Positions 1 through 5,477 of a stretch of 15,999 bases of DNA are shown piece by piece; position 1 is the first letter of the stretch, and every line of letters starts with the position of its first letter. Both the position numbers and the translations under genes were made by a program. The DNA is from Firmicutes bacterium UBA4975. Lineage in GTDB: Bacteria; Bacillota; Proteinivoracia; UBA4975. The stretch is from positions 1 to 15,999 of the forward strand of contig DGZR01000085.1 in assembly GCA_002397155.1 (NCBI GenBank). Reading direction: 5' to 3'. The notes beneath the pieces were generated by a model. That model saw only the letters and a list, made by a program, of their open reading frames with translations, did no database searches and was not told the DNA's origin.

Positions 1-26
1 TTCGGGCGGGGTGACCCCGCCCCTAC
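1..26. repeat. GC-rich palindromic repeat, copy 1
   Basis: The element reads TTC, then GGGCGGGG-TGA-CCCCGCCC, then CTAC. The two 8-base arms (4-11 and 15-22) are perfect reverse complements around a 3-base loop. The same 26 bases recur exactly at 44-69, and a near copy with AGA as the loop lies at 10290-10313. It resembles REP-like intergenic palindromes, with no coding capacity of its own. The copy touches the window edge, so more copies may lie further left. Confidence 0.8.
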
Positions 27-43
27 TCTATGTACCAACTTGA

Positions 44-69
44 TTCGGGCGGGGTGACCCCGCCCCTAC
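44..69. repeat. GC-rich palindromic repeat, copy 2
   Basis: This is an exact second copy of the 26-base element at 1-26, in direct orientation, separated from it by 17 unique bases. Two copies in the same orientation next to a third hairpin (85-108) suggest a cluster of REP-like elements between genes rather than a regulatory operator. Confidence 0.8.
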
Positions 70-84
70 AACCTCTACAATTAA

Positions 85-113
85 GGGGCGGCTCCTACGG
101 GCCGCCCCCTTTA
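85..113 (-). terminator. Hairpin just downstream of the small minus-strand gene
   Basis: GGGGCGGC (85-92) pairs perfectly with GCCGCCCC (101-108) around an 8-base loop, directly after the stop of the gene at 114-305. On the minus strand the hairpin is followed by TTAATTGT, only a moderate T-rich tail. On the plus strand it is also followed by a T-rich stretch, so it could act in both directions. It shares GC-rich character with the neighbouring palindromic repeats and could instead belong to that repeat family. Confidence 0.5.
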
Positions 114-305
114 TCACTTTCTTTTTTCCTCCATGATGTACAGCTTTTCCAGCTCCAATTGCACTCTGATCAGTTGATTCCTAACGGCCCTGGCCATCTC
201 TTCAGAGCGCTCTAACATATCTACCGCGTTGGCTACTTCGGCGCTCAAGCAAACAATCGACCGGGTAAAACGCTTCTTTGCAAAATTGGTGACTTCCCCC
301 CCCAT
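114..305 (-). CDS. Small helical protein of unknown function (63 aa)
   Basis: I do not recognise a family. The product is a short charged protein. Residues about 20-63 look helical, with heptad-like spacing of Leu/Val/Ile (RNQLIRVQLELEKLY near 42-56) suggesting a coiled coil, and the C-terminus is basic (EEKRK). There is no signal peptide or membrane segment. The ATG at 303-305 follows a G-rich ribosome site (GGGGGGA) about six bases upstream. It lies divergent to the XRE regulator at 413-661. A promoter with 17-base spacing (339-367) reads into it, and a palindrome sits at its probable transcription start, so it may be a target of that regulator. Having promoter, ribosome site and a hairpin after the stop makes it a likely real gene despite its size. 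Confidence 0.55.
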   Translation of the reverse strand: MGGEVTNFAKKRFTRSIVCLSAEVANAVDMLERSEEMARAVRNQLIRVQLELEKLYIMEEKRK

Positions 306-325
306 TGGATCCCCCCCGCTAAGCG

Positions 326-339
326 TAGACTTTAGTCTA
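326..339. promoter_or_regulatory. Palindromic operator candidate TAGACT-TT-AGTCTA
   Basis: TAGACT (326-331) and AGTCTA (334-339) are perfect inverted six-base arms. A third half-site, TAGACC, lies at 351-356. The palindrome overlaps the -10 edge and the expected start point of the minus-strand promoter at 339-367, the usual place for repressor binding. The divergent XRE-family gene at 413-661 is the obvious candidate for the protein that binds it. The site is seen in the sequence; binding is inferred. Confidence 0.5.
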
Positions 340-367
340 GTATAAGGGAATAGACCTTAAAAGGCAA
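339..367 (-). promoter_or_regulatory. SigA-type promoter for the 63-aa gene
   Basis: On the minus strand, TTGCCT (367-362) and TATACT (344-339) are separated by exactly 17 bases: 4 of 6 and 5 of 6 matches to the housekeeping consensus. It faces the gene at 114-305, giving a leader of roughly 30 bases. The promoter spacer and start region contain the TAGAC half-sites. Confidence 0.5.
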
Positions 368-412
368 CGGGCCCGCTTCCCTTTAGGCATAATTGGGTTT
401 GGGTGATGGCAA

Positions 413-661
413 ATGTACTATAGAATCCGCGACCTGCGAGAAGACAAAGATTTAACGCAAGCGCAACTGTCAAAGCTTTTGGGCATTCATCAAACTACAT
501 ACTCAGATTATGAACTGGGAAACCTGAATATCCCCATTCCCATTATCAGCAAGCTTGCCAACTTATTTGAAACCAGCGTCGACTACCTAGTAAATTTGAC
601 CGATGAAAAAACTCCCTACCCCCGAGCAGGCAAGGAGGGACGTAAGGGCGGTTTACCCTAA
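413..661 (+). CDS. XRE-family (HTH_3) transcriptional regulator, 82 aa
   Basis: A small DNA-binding protein made almost entirely of one Cro/C1-type helix-turn-helix domain. Residues 4-63 fit HTH_3: IRDLRE at the start, LTQAQLSKLLGI (15-26) as the first helix of the motif, HQTTYSDYE (27-35) as the recognition helix, then the typical ISKLANLFETSVDYLV. The tail (64-82) is short, basic and glycine-rich. The ATG at 413 is preceded by GGTGAT five bases upstream. A CATAAT -10-like box sits at 388-393 without a clear -35. The gene is visibly AT-richer than the rest of the window and is the only clear plus-strand gene, which suggests a recent arrival. It probably represses itself and/or the divergent small gene. 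A strong terminator follows at 755-793. Confidence 0.85.
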   Translation: MYYRIRDLREDKDLTQAQLSKLLGIHQTTYSDYELGNLNIPIPIISKLANLFETSVDYLVNLTDEKTPYPRAGKEGRKGGLP

Positions 662-819
662 TCCGCTAAGGGAGTCAAGGGATCTGGCGCCGCCAGGCTG
701 CTCGACCTCGGCCGCTTCTGGCCCGGTTGGGCTGACAGCAACAATCTATTACGGCCTGAAGCCGGGTTGAAAAGCGGCCTCAGGTTTTTTTTTATAACGC
801 GTCAAGGATGGGGCTAGTT
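662..819. other. Structured, GC-rich intergenic region without a gene
   Basis: No convincing reading frame lies here. The base composition changes abruptly from the AT-rich regulator gene to GC-rich sequence near 610. Several short stems can be drawn: CTGGC/GCCAG around 684-698, GGCC-GCTTCT-GGCC and GCCC-GGTT-GGGC further on, ending in the terminator at 755-793. An arm ACTCCCT near 611 is complementary to AGGGAGT near 669. It could be a long 3' UTR or a small RNA. I do not recognise a known riboswitch. Confidence 0.3.
755..793 (+). terminator. Rho-independent terminator after the XRE regulator
   Basis: CCTGA-A-GCC (755-763) pairs with GGC-C-TCAGG (776-784) with one mismatch, followed by nine T residues (785-793). 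This is a strong plus-strand terminator. It stops transcripts from 413-661 before they run antisense into the lipoprotein gene. Confidence 0.85.
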
Positions 820-1584
820 CTATTCCCCTTTTTTAATCGAGCCCAGGCCCGCCACCTTTTTGTTCACCGTGGTCGGCGAGCCATAGTAAGTGATAGAACC
901 CACCCCGTTAACTTCGGCTTCCAGGTTACCGGTGACCCGGACCTGGCAATGGCCGGCCCCGTTAATCGCAATGGCGGAATCGACCGTGTCAAAATCGGTT
1001 GCATCAATATTCGCTGCGCCGTTGATATGGACATTTGCCTTTTGCCCGCTGCCGGTGAGGGTGAGGCTGCCGGCTCCGTTGACAACCATCTCCAATGAGT
1101 CTAGCTGCTCAAAGGCCAAGCTGCCGGATACAGCGCCGTTGACGTGGAGAGCAAAGTCAGTTGCCGAGGGCAATTTCAGGTCCAAGGAATAGCCCCCGTC
1201 GATTTGCAGGCGGTAAAGAGGGACCCCCACCTGAATCTTCAAGTTTTCTGTGCTGTACCGGTATCCCTTATCGCCCTTGAGGCGAATTTTACCCCTGTCC
1301 TCATCTACGGTGACAGTGATTGTGGCGGCGATATTTTCCTCGGTAGATAGGGCGAGCACATCCGGCAGGTCCTCGTCCACTTCGATGACCCCGGTCCAGG
1401 AACCGGTAAACTGGATATCGGCTATCTCAAGAGAATAGCTGTCCCCCGGCAGTGAATGCTCCTGGCTCGTCACCCCGCCCCGGCCCCGAAGTTTTTTCCA
1501 GGGGGGCAAATTGGTGCCGCAGCCTCCTAAAAATACTACACCCAGCATGGCTAGGAGCAAAATGCCGACTGTACCCTTTTTCAT
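820..1584 (-). CDS. Lipoprotein with head GIN domain (DUF2807 family), 254 aa
   Basis: Exported lipoprotein. Residues 1-21 are a lipoprotein signal peptide ending in the lipobox LGGC, with Cys22 as the lipidated residue, so the mature protein is expected on the outer face of the membrane. Residues about 48-250 match the DUF2807/GIN-domain pattern: short beta strands in a right-handed helix, here with a repeated NGA(G/V) turn (HVNGAVSGS, VVNGAGSLT, HINGAANID, AINGAGHCQ, EVNGVGSIT) and the usual ending YYGSPTTVNKKVAGLGSIKK. The family function is not established; it is often called a putative adhesin-like domain. The ATG at 1582-1584 has AGGGAGGGG upstream, and a SigA-like promoter lies at 1624-1652. 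Typical family members use SGSG at the turns; here NGAG is used throughout. No terminator with a T-run follows. Confidence 0.8.
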   Translation of the reverse strand: MKKGTVGILLLAMLGVVFLGGCGTNLPPWKKLRGRGGVTSQEHSLPGDSYSLEIADIQFTGSWTGVIEVDEDLPDVLALSTEENIAATITVTVDEDRGKIRLKGDKGYRYSTENLKIQVGVPLYRLQIDGGYSLDLKLPSATDFALHVNGAVSGSLAFEQLDSLEMVVNGAGSLTLTGSGQKANVHINGAANIDATDFDTVDSAIAINGAGHCQVRVTGNLEAEVNGVGSITYYGSPTTVNKKVAGLGSIKKGE

Positions 1585-1623
1585 AAAAAACCCCTCCCTT
1601 ATCCGCCCGGACTCTTGCTTATT

Positions 1624-1652
1624 ATTAAATCACTCTTATCCGCTCGTTACAA
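1624..1652 (-). promoter_or_regulatory. SigA-type promoter for the GIN lipoprotein
   Basis: On the minus strand, TTGTAA (1652-1647) and TTTAAT (1629-1624) are separated by 17 bases, 4 of 6 and 5 of 6 matches to consensus. The -35 box overlaps the stop codon of the activase gene. The nonamer GCGGATAAG occurs twice, at 1635-1643 within the spacer and at 1598-1606 downstream of the -10, and could be a regulator site. Confidence 0.45.
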
Positions 1653-2624
1653 GGCCCCGGGCCTGCCTCCCGACATACCCGACCACTTGCCGCAGCGGTC
1701 TCCCCAGTGAGCCAAAACCCGGTCTTCACAGGACAGTTCCACTATTTCGCAGTTATTGGCGCAGCCCGGACAATAAAAACTGCGGCTGGAATGGCGCATT
1801 TCACTTATATCGGTGCCCAAAAACGCGCTGGCCCTATCCTTGACCTGGGCCCGGGCCAGCAGGGCCGCCCCCAGCGCCCCCATCACCCCGTAATCCTCGG
1901 GCACCATAACTTCCAAGTCCAGGGCCTCCTCAAAGGCCCGCTTTATCCCCTGGTTGGCCGCCACCCCGCCCTGAAACACCACCGGCGCCTTGATCTCCTT
2001 GCCCTTAGCCAGGTTGTTCAAGTAGTTGCGCACCAAGGCGGCGGAAAGGCCGGCGATGATGTCGGACAGGCTGTTGCCCAGTTGCTGTTTGTGGACCATG
2101 TCCGATTCGGCAAAGACCGAGCAGCGCCCGGCAATGCGCACGGGGTTTTCGGATTGCAGAGCCAGACCGCCAAACTCTTCGATCGGTATTCCCAGCCGGG
2201 CGGCCTGCTGGTCCAGGAAGGAACCGGTGCCGGCGGCGCAGACGCTGTTCATGGCAAAATCCACCACCACCCCCTGGCGGAGGATGATGAGCTTAGAATC
2301 CTGGCCGCCTATCTCCAGCACTGTCTGGACCCCGGGACAGGCCCGGCCCGCCGCCACCGCATGGGCGGTTATTTCGTTTTTCACCACATCCGCCCCCAGG
2401 AGAACCGCCGCCAGATTGCGGCCGCTGCCGGTGACGCCCAACCCAGCCACCTTCCTGCCCCGCAAAAACTCCTCCAACTGGCGCAGGCCGGCTTTGACTG
2501 TATTGATGGGCTGGCCCATGGTGCGCAGGTAGGAAGAGTAGACTCCCTTGCCCTCCCCGTCCATGAGAAAGAAATTGGTGCTCACCGAGCCCACATCCAC
2601 TCCCAGGTAGAATTTATCCTCCAT
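1647..2624 (-). CDS. BadF/BadG/BcrA/BcrD-family ATPase (HgdC-like acyl-CoA dehydratase activase), 325 aa
   Basis: An ASKHA-fold ATPase that, in characterised relatives, uses ATP hydrolysis to push one low-potential electron into a partner Fe-S enzyme. Visible motifs: phosphate-1 loop GVDVGSVSTN (8-17), GVTGSGR (63-69), phosphate-2 IGGQDSK (105-111), then Cys129 in NSVCAAGTGSF and Cys168 in GRCSVFAESDM. These two Cys are the ligands of the [4Fe-4S] cluster shared by the dimer in HgdC-type proteins. Adenosine motif GGVAANQGIKRA lies near 234-245. After about residue 285 there is an extra Cys-rich tail (YCPGCANNCEIV, then LSCED and GDRCGKW). I chose the ATG at 2622-2624 because AAGGAGG lies nine bases upstream and homology begins there; the frame stays open 29 codons further upstream. 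It overlaps the upstream gene by 11 bases, so translation is probably coupled. Confidence 0.88.
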   Translation of the reverse strand: MEDKFYLGVDVGSVSTNFFLMDGEGKGVYSSYLRTMGQPINTVKAGLRQLEEFLRGRKVAGLGVTGSGRNLAAVLLGADVVKNEITAHAVAAGRACPGVQTVLEIGGQDSKLIILRQGVVVDFAMNSVCAAGTGSFLDQQAARLGIPIEEFGGLALQSENPVRIAGRCSVFAESDMVHKQQLGNSLSDIIAGLSAALVRNYLNNLAKGKEIKAPVVFQGGVAANQGIKRAFEEALDLEVMVPEDYGVMGALGAALLARAQVKDRASAFLGTDISEMRHSSRSFYCPGCANNCEIVELSCEDRVLAHWGDRCGKWSGMSGGRPGAL

Positions 2625-3708
2625 GCCCTTCCGCCTCCTTGTCTCGCTGTCCCAAGATATCCACAAAGGCCTCCAGGCGGGTTTGGAAGCCCCCCTCACC
2701 GGAATGCTCATCCAGGGAAAAACAGGTCAGCGGCATGCCCTCCCGGGCGGCCAGCTTTTCCATTATTCCCCGGGCAACTATTTCCGGGGTGCAGGTAAAG
2801 GGGTAGACGTGGATTACCCCGGCATAACCCTCGCGGATTGCCCGGCGGGTGTCCCCCACCGAGTGCTGGCCGTGGCCCCCGACAAAGGACTGGAGGTCGG
2901 GCCGGGCTAGCTTTTCTACCTTTTCCTGACGGTGCAAGCGCAAAAAGTCCAGGAGGATGTTGACGTGGAGCCAATGAGAGATCCAGACCTCCCGGCAGAC
3001 CTCCACCCCCAAGTCCCCCAGTCTCTCTTCAATCCTCAAGTTTGCCGCAGGTTCCGCCAGCAGGTAGACTTCACCCACCAGGGCCACCTTAGGAGGTATA
3101 CCGGGCAGCCGGGGCAAGGACTCCATCCCTTCCAGGGCCCGGTCCCGGGCCTCCCGCACCTCCTTAACGCTGGCGGCGGCGTCCTGGGCGGCATGAGCTT
3201 CCTGGTAGAGCCGGGAAAAGTCCCCCTTGTCCCGGGCCCGAGGCCGCAGTCTAAGGCTGGCACGCTGGATTTCATCCAGGGCCCCCAGCTTGGCCAGGGC
3301 CAGCCGCCCCGCCCCCACCAAGGCTGCCCAGCTCTTTTCTCCCTTTAGTTCCCGGGCCGCCTCCACAAATTCCCGGGCGTGGCCCAGGGGCGGCTCGATT
3401 ATGAGCATCCTGAATTGGTAGCCCAAGGAGCGGAGAATGTCCTGTTGGACTTGGGCGTAGTAGCCAAAACGGCAGGGGCCCACCCCGCCCCCCATGAGCA
3501 GGGTATCGGCCCCCATTTCCAGAGCCTCAATAAAATTGCCCAGGCCCAATTTGAGGGGATAGCAGGCAAATTCCGGCCCGTGGCGGGTGCCCAGGCTGAT
3601 GGTCTTGCGGGAGATGGGCGGCGGCACGATGACTTCGTGGCCCAAGTCGGCCAGCAAGCTGCGAATGGGGATAGAACAGTACCCGATGTGGGGAAAAGTC
3701 ACTTTCAC
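2614..3708 (-). CDS. HgdB-like / acyl-CoA dehydratase activase-related Fe-S protein, 364 aa
   Basis: Belongs to the group usually annotated as CoA protein activase, related to the 2-hydroxyacyl-CoA dehydratase (HgdB) fold. Cysteines at the expected places are Cys11 (IGYCSIP), Cys49 (EFACYPLKLGLGNF) and Cys79 (GGGVGPCRFGYY), probable Fe-S ligands. The C-terminal part has PFTCTPEIVARGIM and the signature LDEHSGEGGFQTRLEAFVD. The signature recurs in its upstream neighbour, suggesting the two proteins are paralogous halves of one assembly. The start is GTG (3706-3708) with GGAGGG seven bases upstream, overlapping the previous stop as GTGA. Its substrate cannot be told from the sequence. In other anaerobes related domains are fused with the activase in one very long protein; here they are separate genes. 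Confidence 0.8.
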   Translation of the reverse strand: MKVTFPHIGYCSIPIRSLLADLGHEVIVPPPISRKTISLGTRHGPEFACYPLKLGLGNFIEALEMGADTLLMGGGVGPCRFGYYAQVQQDILRSLGYQFRMLIIEPPLGHAREFVEAARELKGEKSWAALVGAGRLALAKLGALDEIQRASLRLRPRARDKGDFSRLYQEAHAAQDAAASVKEVREARDRALEGMESLPRLPGIPPKVALVGEVYLLAEPAANLRIEERLGDLGVEVCREVWISHWLHVNILLDFLRLHRQEKVEKLARPDLQSFVGGHGQHSVGDTRRAIREGYAGVIHVYPFTCTPEIVARGIMEKLAAREGMPLTCFSLDEHSGEGGFQTRLEAFVDILGQRDKEAEGHGG

Positions 3709-4622
3709 GCCATTTCCCTCCAGTTCAGCATATCGACAAAAGCTTCCACCCGGGTGGCCAGGCCGATGCCGGAAGAGTGTTCATCCAGGATGATCGACAT
3801 GAGGGGCAGGGGCGAAGCAGAAAAACGGCGGCTGATCAACTCGTTGATCAGAGAATCGGGGCCGCAGCCAAAAGAAGCCACCAGGATCACCCCGTCCACC
3901 GCCCGAGAGTTTAGGCAGTAAAGAGCCGCCCCCACCAGCTCCCGGCCATAACTCCAAAAAAGGTCCTTGGCCAGACAGCGGGCGCCCTCTTCAATTTGCT
4001 CCCGCCGGAAATTTTCCGTCGTCACCGGTTCCACCCCCAGGGCGGAAAGCTGGCGGAGAATGCCAAAGTTCAGGTGCTCGTCAAAGATGTTGTATGCATG
4101 GCCCAGCACCGCCACCCGCTTTCCCCGCCGGGGTACATCCAGAGCGTCGGCCAGCCGCCGCCGCTCTTGCTCCTGGGCCCGGGCCGCCTGACCCCAGGCT
4201 CGCAGAACCCTCAGAGAAGGTCCGGGACCCAGCCCCAGCCCCCTTAACCCCTCTCCGAACTGGCGGAACCGGTTCCAGCCCGCATTGATCACCGGGGTGA
4301 TCAGGGGCACTTCCGTCCCCAGCCCGGCCCGGACCAGGTCCGGCAGGCCCAGGAATTTGGGGCAGATATATCGCTTCTTTTCCAGGCGGATGACCCGGGG
4401 CAGAAAAAGGGCGTCCACCTCCCCCAAGAGGGATTGGATATGACCCATCAAGACCTTTACCGGCAGACAGACCTCGTCGTCGCAAAGGGCCAGTCCTTTA
4501 TCCAGTTTATTTTTATTGGTAGCCGTGCTGAAAACCAGCTCGGCCACATTTTCTTTGGCCAGCCACTCCAGGGCCGGCCGATAGTTATGGTAGAGCAGGG
4601 CCCGGGGCACCCCGATTCGCAA
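3705..4622 (-). CDS. DUF2229-type acyl-CoA dehydratase activase-related protein, 305 aa
   Basis: First gene of the activase triad. The N-terminus MRIGVPRALLYHNY is the classic DUF2229 opening, followed by Cys47 and Cys52 (LCDDEVCLPVK) and Cys87 (YICPKFLGLPDLVR), all likely Fe-S ligands. Later come SFGCGPDSLINELI and the signature ILDEHSSGIGLATRVEAFVD, which mirrors the end of the next protein. The start is TTG (4620-4622): a stop codon lies six codons upstream in frame, GGGGGAAGGA precedes it at good spacing, and the family N-terminus begins exactly here. The gene follows the spoVA terminator (4647-4674), and I could not see a clear promoter of its own. It ends in a four-base overlap with the next gene. 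Confidence 0.82.
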   Translation of the reverse strand: MRIGVPRALLYHNYRPALEWLAKENVAELVFSTATNKNKLDKGLALCDDEVCLPVKVLMGHIQSLLGEVDALFLPRVIRLEKKRYICPKFLGLPDLVRAGLGTEVPLITPVINAGWNRFRQFGEGLRGLGLGPGPSLRVLRAWGQAARAQEQERRRLADALDVPRRGKRVAVLGHAYNIFDEHLNFGILRQLSALGVEPVTTENFRREQIEEGARCLAKDLFWSYGRELVGAALYCLNSRAVDGVILVASFGCGPDSLINELISRRFSASPLPLMSIILDEHSSGIGLATRVEAFVDMLNWREMA

Positions 4623-4646
4623 AAATCCTTCCCCCTTTCAGCCAAT

Positions 4647-4674
4647 AAAAAAGAGGGCAAGCCCCTGCCCCCTC
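4647..4674 (-). terminator. Rho-independent terminator of the spoVA operon
   Basis: On the minus strand, GAGGGGGCA pairs with TTGCCCTC (one G bulged) around a short G-rich loop, followed by six T residues (A-run at 4647-4652). It lies between the last spoVA-linked gene and the activase triad, so the two are likely separate transcripts, unless there is read-through. Confidence 0.75.
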
Positions 4675-4713
4675 GCCGGGTTTATCTAATGAACGCCCCT
4701 GGGTCACCCGGCC

Positions 4714-5109
4714 TTACCGGCCAAGGACCTTGACCAGGGCAAACAGGGCCGACAACAGAGCATACTTGGCAAATGTACCCGCCGCCGGATTCTCCAGTTC
4801 GCTCCAGGGCAGGATTTGCCGGAGCCAGCCGACCTGGCCCATTGGCCGCCAGGCCATAATTTTCGCGACGGCATAAACGGCAAAGGGCCCGACCAGGGCC
4901 GCCAGCAGGGTGCCGAGAGAACGGCTTGCCAGTTCCACCTGGGTAAACAGCCCTCCCATGGTGTAAGCGACTAAATCTGCTTTCCACACTACCAAGAAGA
5001 GGACTGTAGTCACCAGGGCCACCCCTGCCGCAGCCAGGCCCCAGCGCCAGTGCTTTGGCCCTAAAAAAAACAGGGTGAGGAGCAGGCCAAAAAAGTCCAG
5101 CCTGAGCAC
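4714..5109 (-). CDS. Uncharacterised integral membrane protein in the spoVA operon, 131 aa
   Basis: I do not recognise this protein. Four hydrophobic segments can be drawn: about 4-17, 24-42, 63-86 and 113-129. Between the third and fourth is a more polar stretch with tryptophans (MAWRPMGQVGWLRQILPWSE). It does not read like SpoVAA, SpoVAB, SpoVAEa or SpoVAF. The GTG start (5107-5109) comes just three bases after the spoVAE stop, with AAGGGG upstream, and a terminator follows the gene, so it is the last cistron of the spoVA transcript. From context it should be made in the forespore and sit in the inner membrane alongside the SpoVA channel; that is inference. Mean hydrophobicity and open-frame length argue against a chance frame. 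Confidence 0.7.
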   Translation of the reverse strand: MLRLDFFGLLLTLFFLGPKHWRWGLAAAGVALVTTVLFLVVWKADLVAYTMGGLFTQVELASRSLGTLLAALVGPFAVYAVAKIMAWRPMGQVGWLRQILPWSELENPAAGTFAKYALLSALFALVKVLGR

Positions 5110-5112
5110 GGC

Positions 5113-5466
5113 CTACCCCTTGGGTTTGGAAACCAGGGCAAAGAAAAAGCCAAAGATTATCGAGGCGGTTATCCCCGTGCTGGTCAGTTCAAAAGTGCCC
5201 GTGAGGATCCCGATAAACCCGGAACGGGCGGCCTCCGCCATGGCCCCCTTAGCTAGAGCGTTGCCAAAGCTGGAAATCGGCAGGGTAGCCCCCGCCCCGG
5301 CAAACTTCACCAAGGGTTCGTACAGGCCCAGGCCCCCCAGGATGCCTCCGGTGACGACGAGAATCACCAGGACATGGGCCGGCGTCAGGGAGGTAAGGTC
5401 CAAGAGCAGTTGCGCTAAAAGGCAGATGCCTCCTCCCACTAAAAAAGCGGTCAAGTATGATCCCAT
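5113..5466 (-). CDS. spoVAE: Stage V sporulation protein AE (SpoVAEb type), 117 aa
   Basis: Membrane subunit of the SpoVA channel, which takes up Ca-dipicolinic acid during spore formation and releases it in germination. Family marks are clear: AFLVGGGICLLAQLLLD (7-23), LTPAHVLVILV, and the hallmark GLYEPLVKFAGAGATLPI (46-63) with SSFGNALAKGAM behind it. Three to four membrane segments span 5-27, 29-50, 77-95 and 96-113. Length is normal (about 116). The ATG at 5464-5466 has a run of G as ribosome site. It starts 11 bases after the spoVAD stop and is followed at once by the 131-aa membrane gene. Confidence 0.95.
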   Translation of the reverse strand: MGSYLTAFLVGGGICLLAQLLLDLTSLTPAHVLVILVVTGGILGGLGLYEPLVKFAGAGATLPISSFGNALAKGAMAEAARSGFIGILTGTFELTSTGITASIIFGFFFALVSKPKG

Positions 5467-5477
5467 TTCAACCCCCC

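Noticed and set aside
1..69. Two direct repeats that might suggest a CRISPR array
   Set aside because: There are only two units with a 17-base gap, the unit is a near-perfect palindrome, and no cas gene is present. It fits a REP-like element better.
398..420. GGTGATGG before the XRE gene as a fluoride riboswitch
   Set aside because: Only a short motif fits; the pseudoknot partners are absent and the downstream gene is not a fluoride exporter. It simply acts as the ribosome site.
1707..2798. Long plus-strand open frame (363 codons) opposite the activase genes
   Set aside because: It lies antisense to strongly recognised proteins, is rich in His/Gln/Pro/Gly as expected from reading GC-rich codons backwards, and has no family marks. 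It is a shadow.
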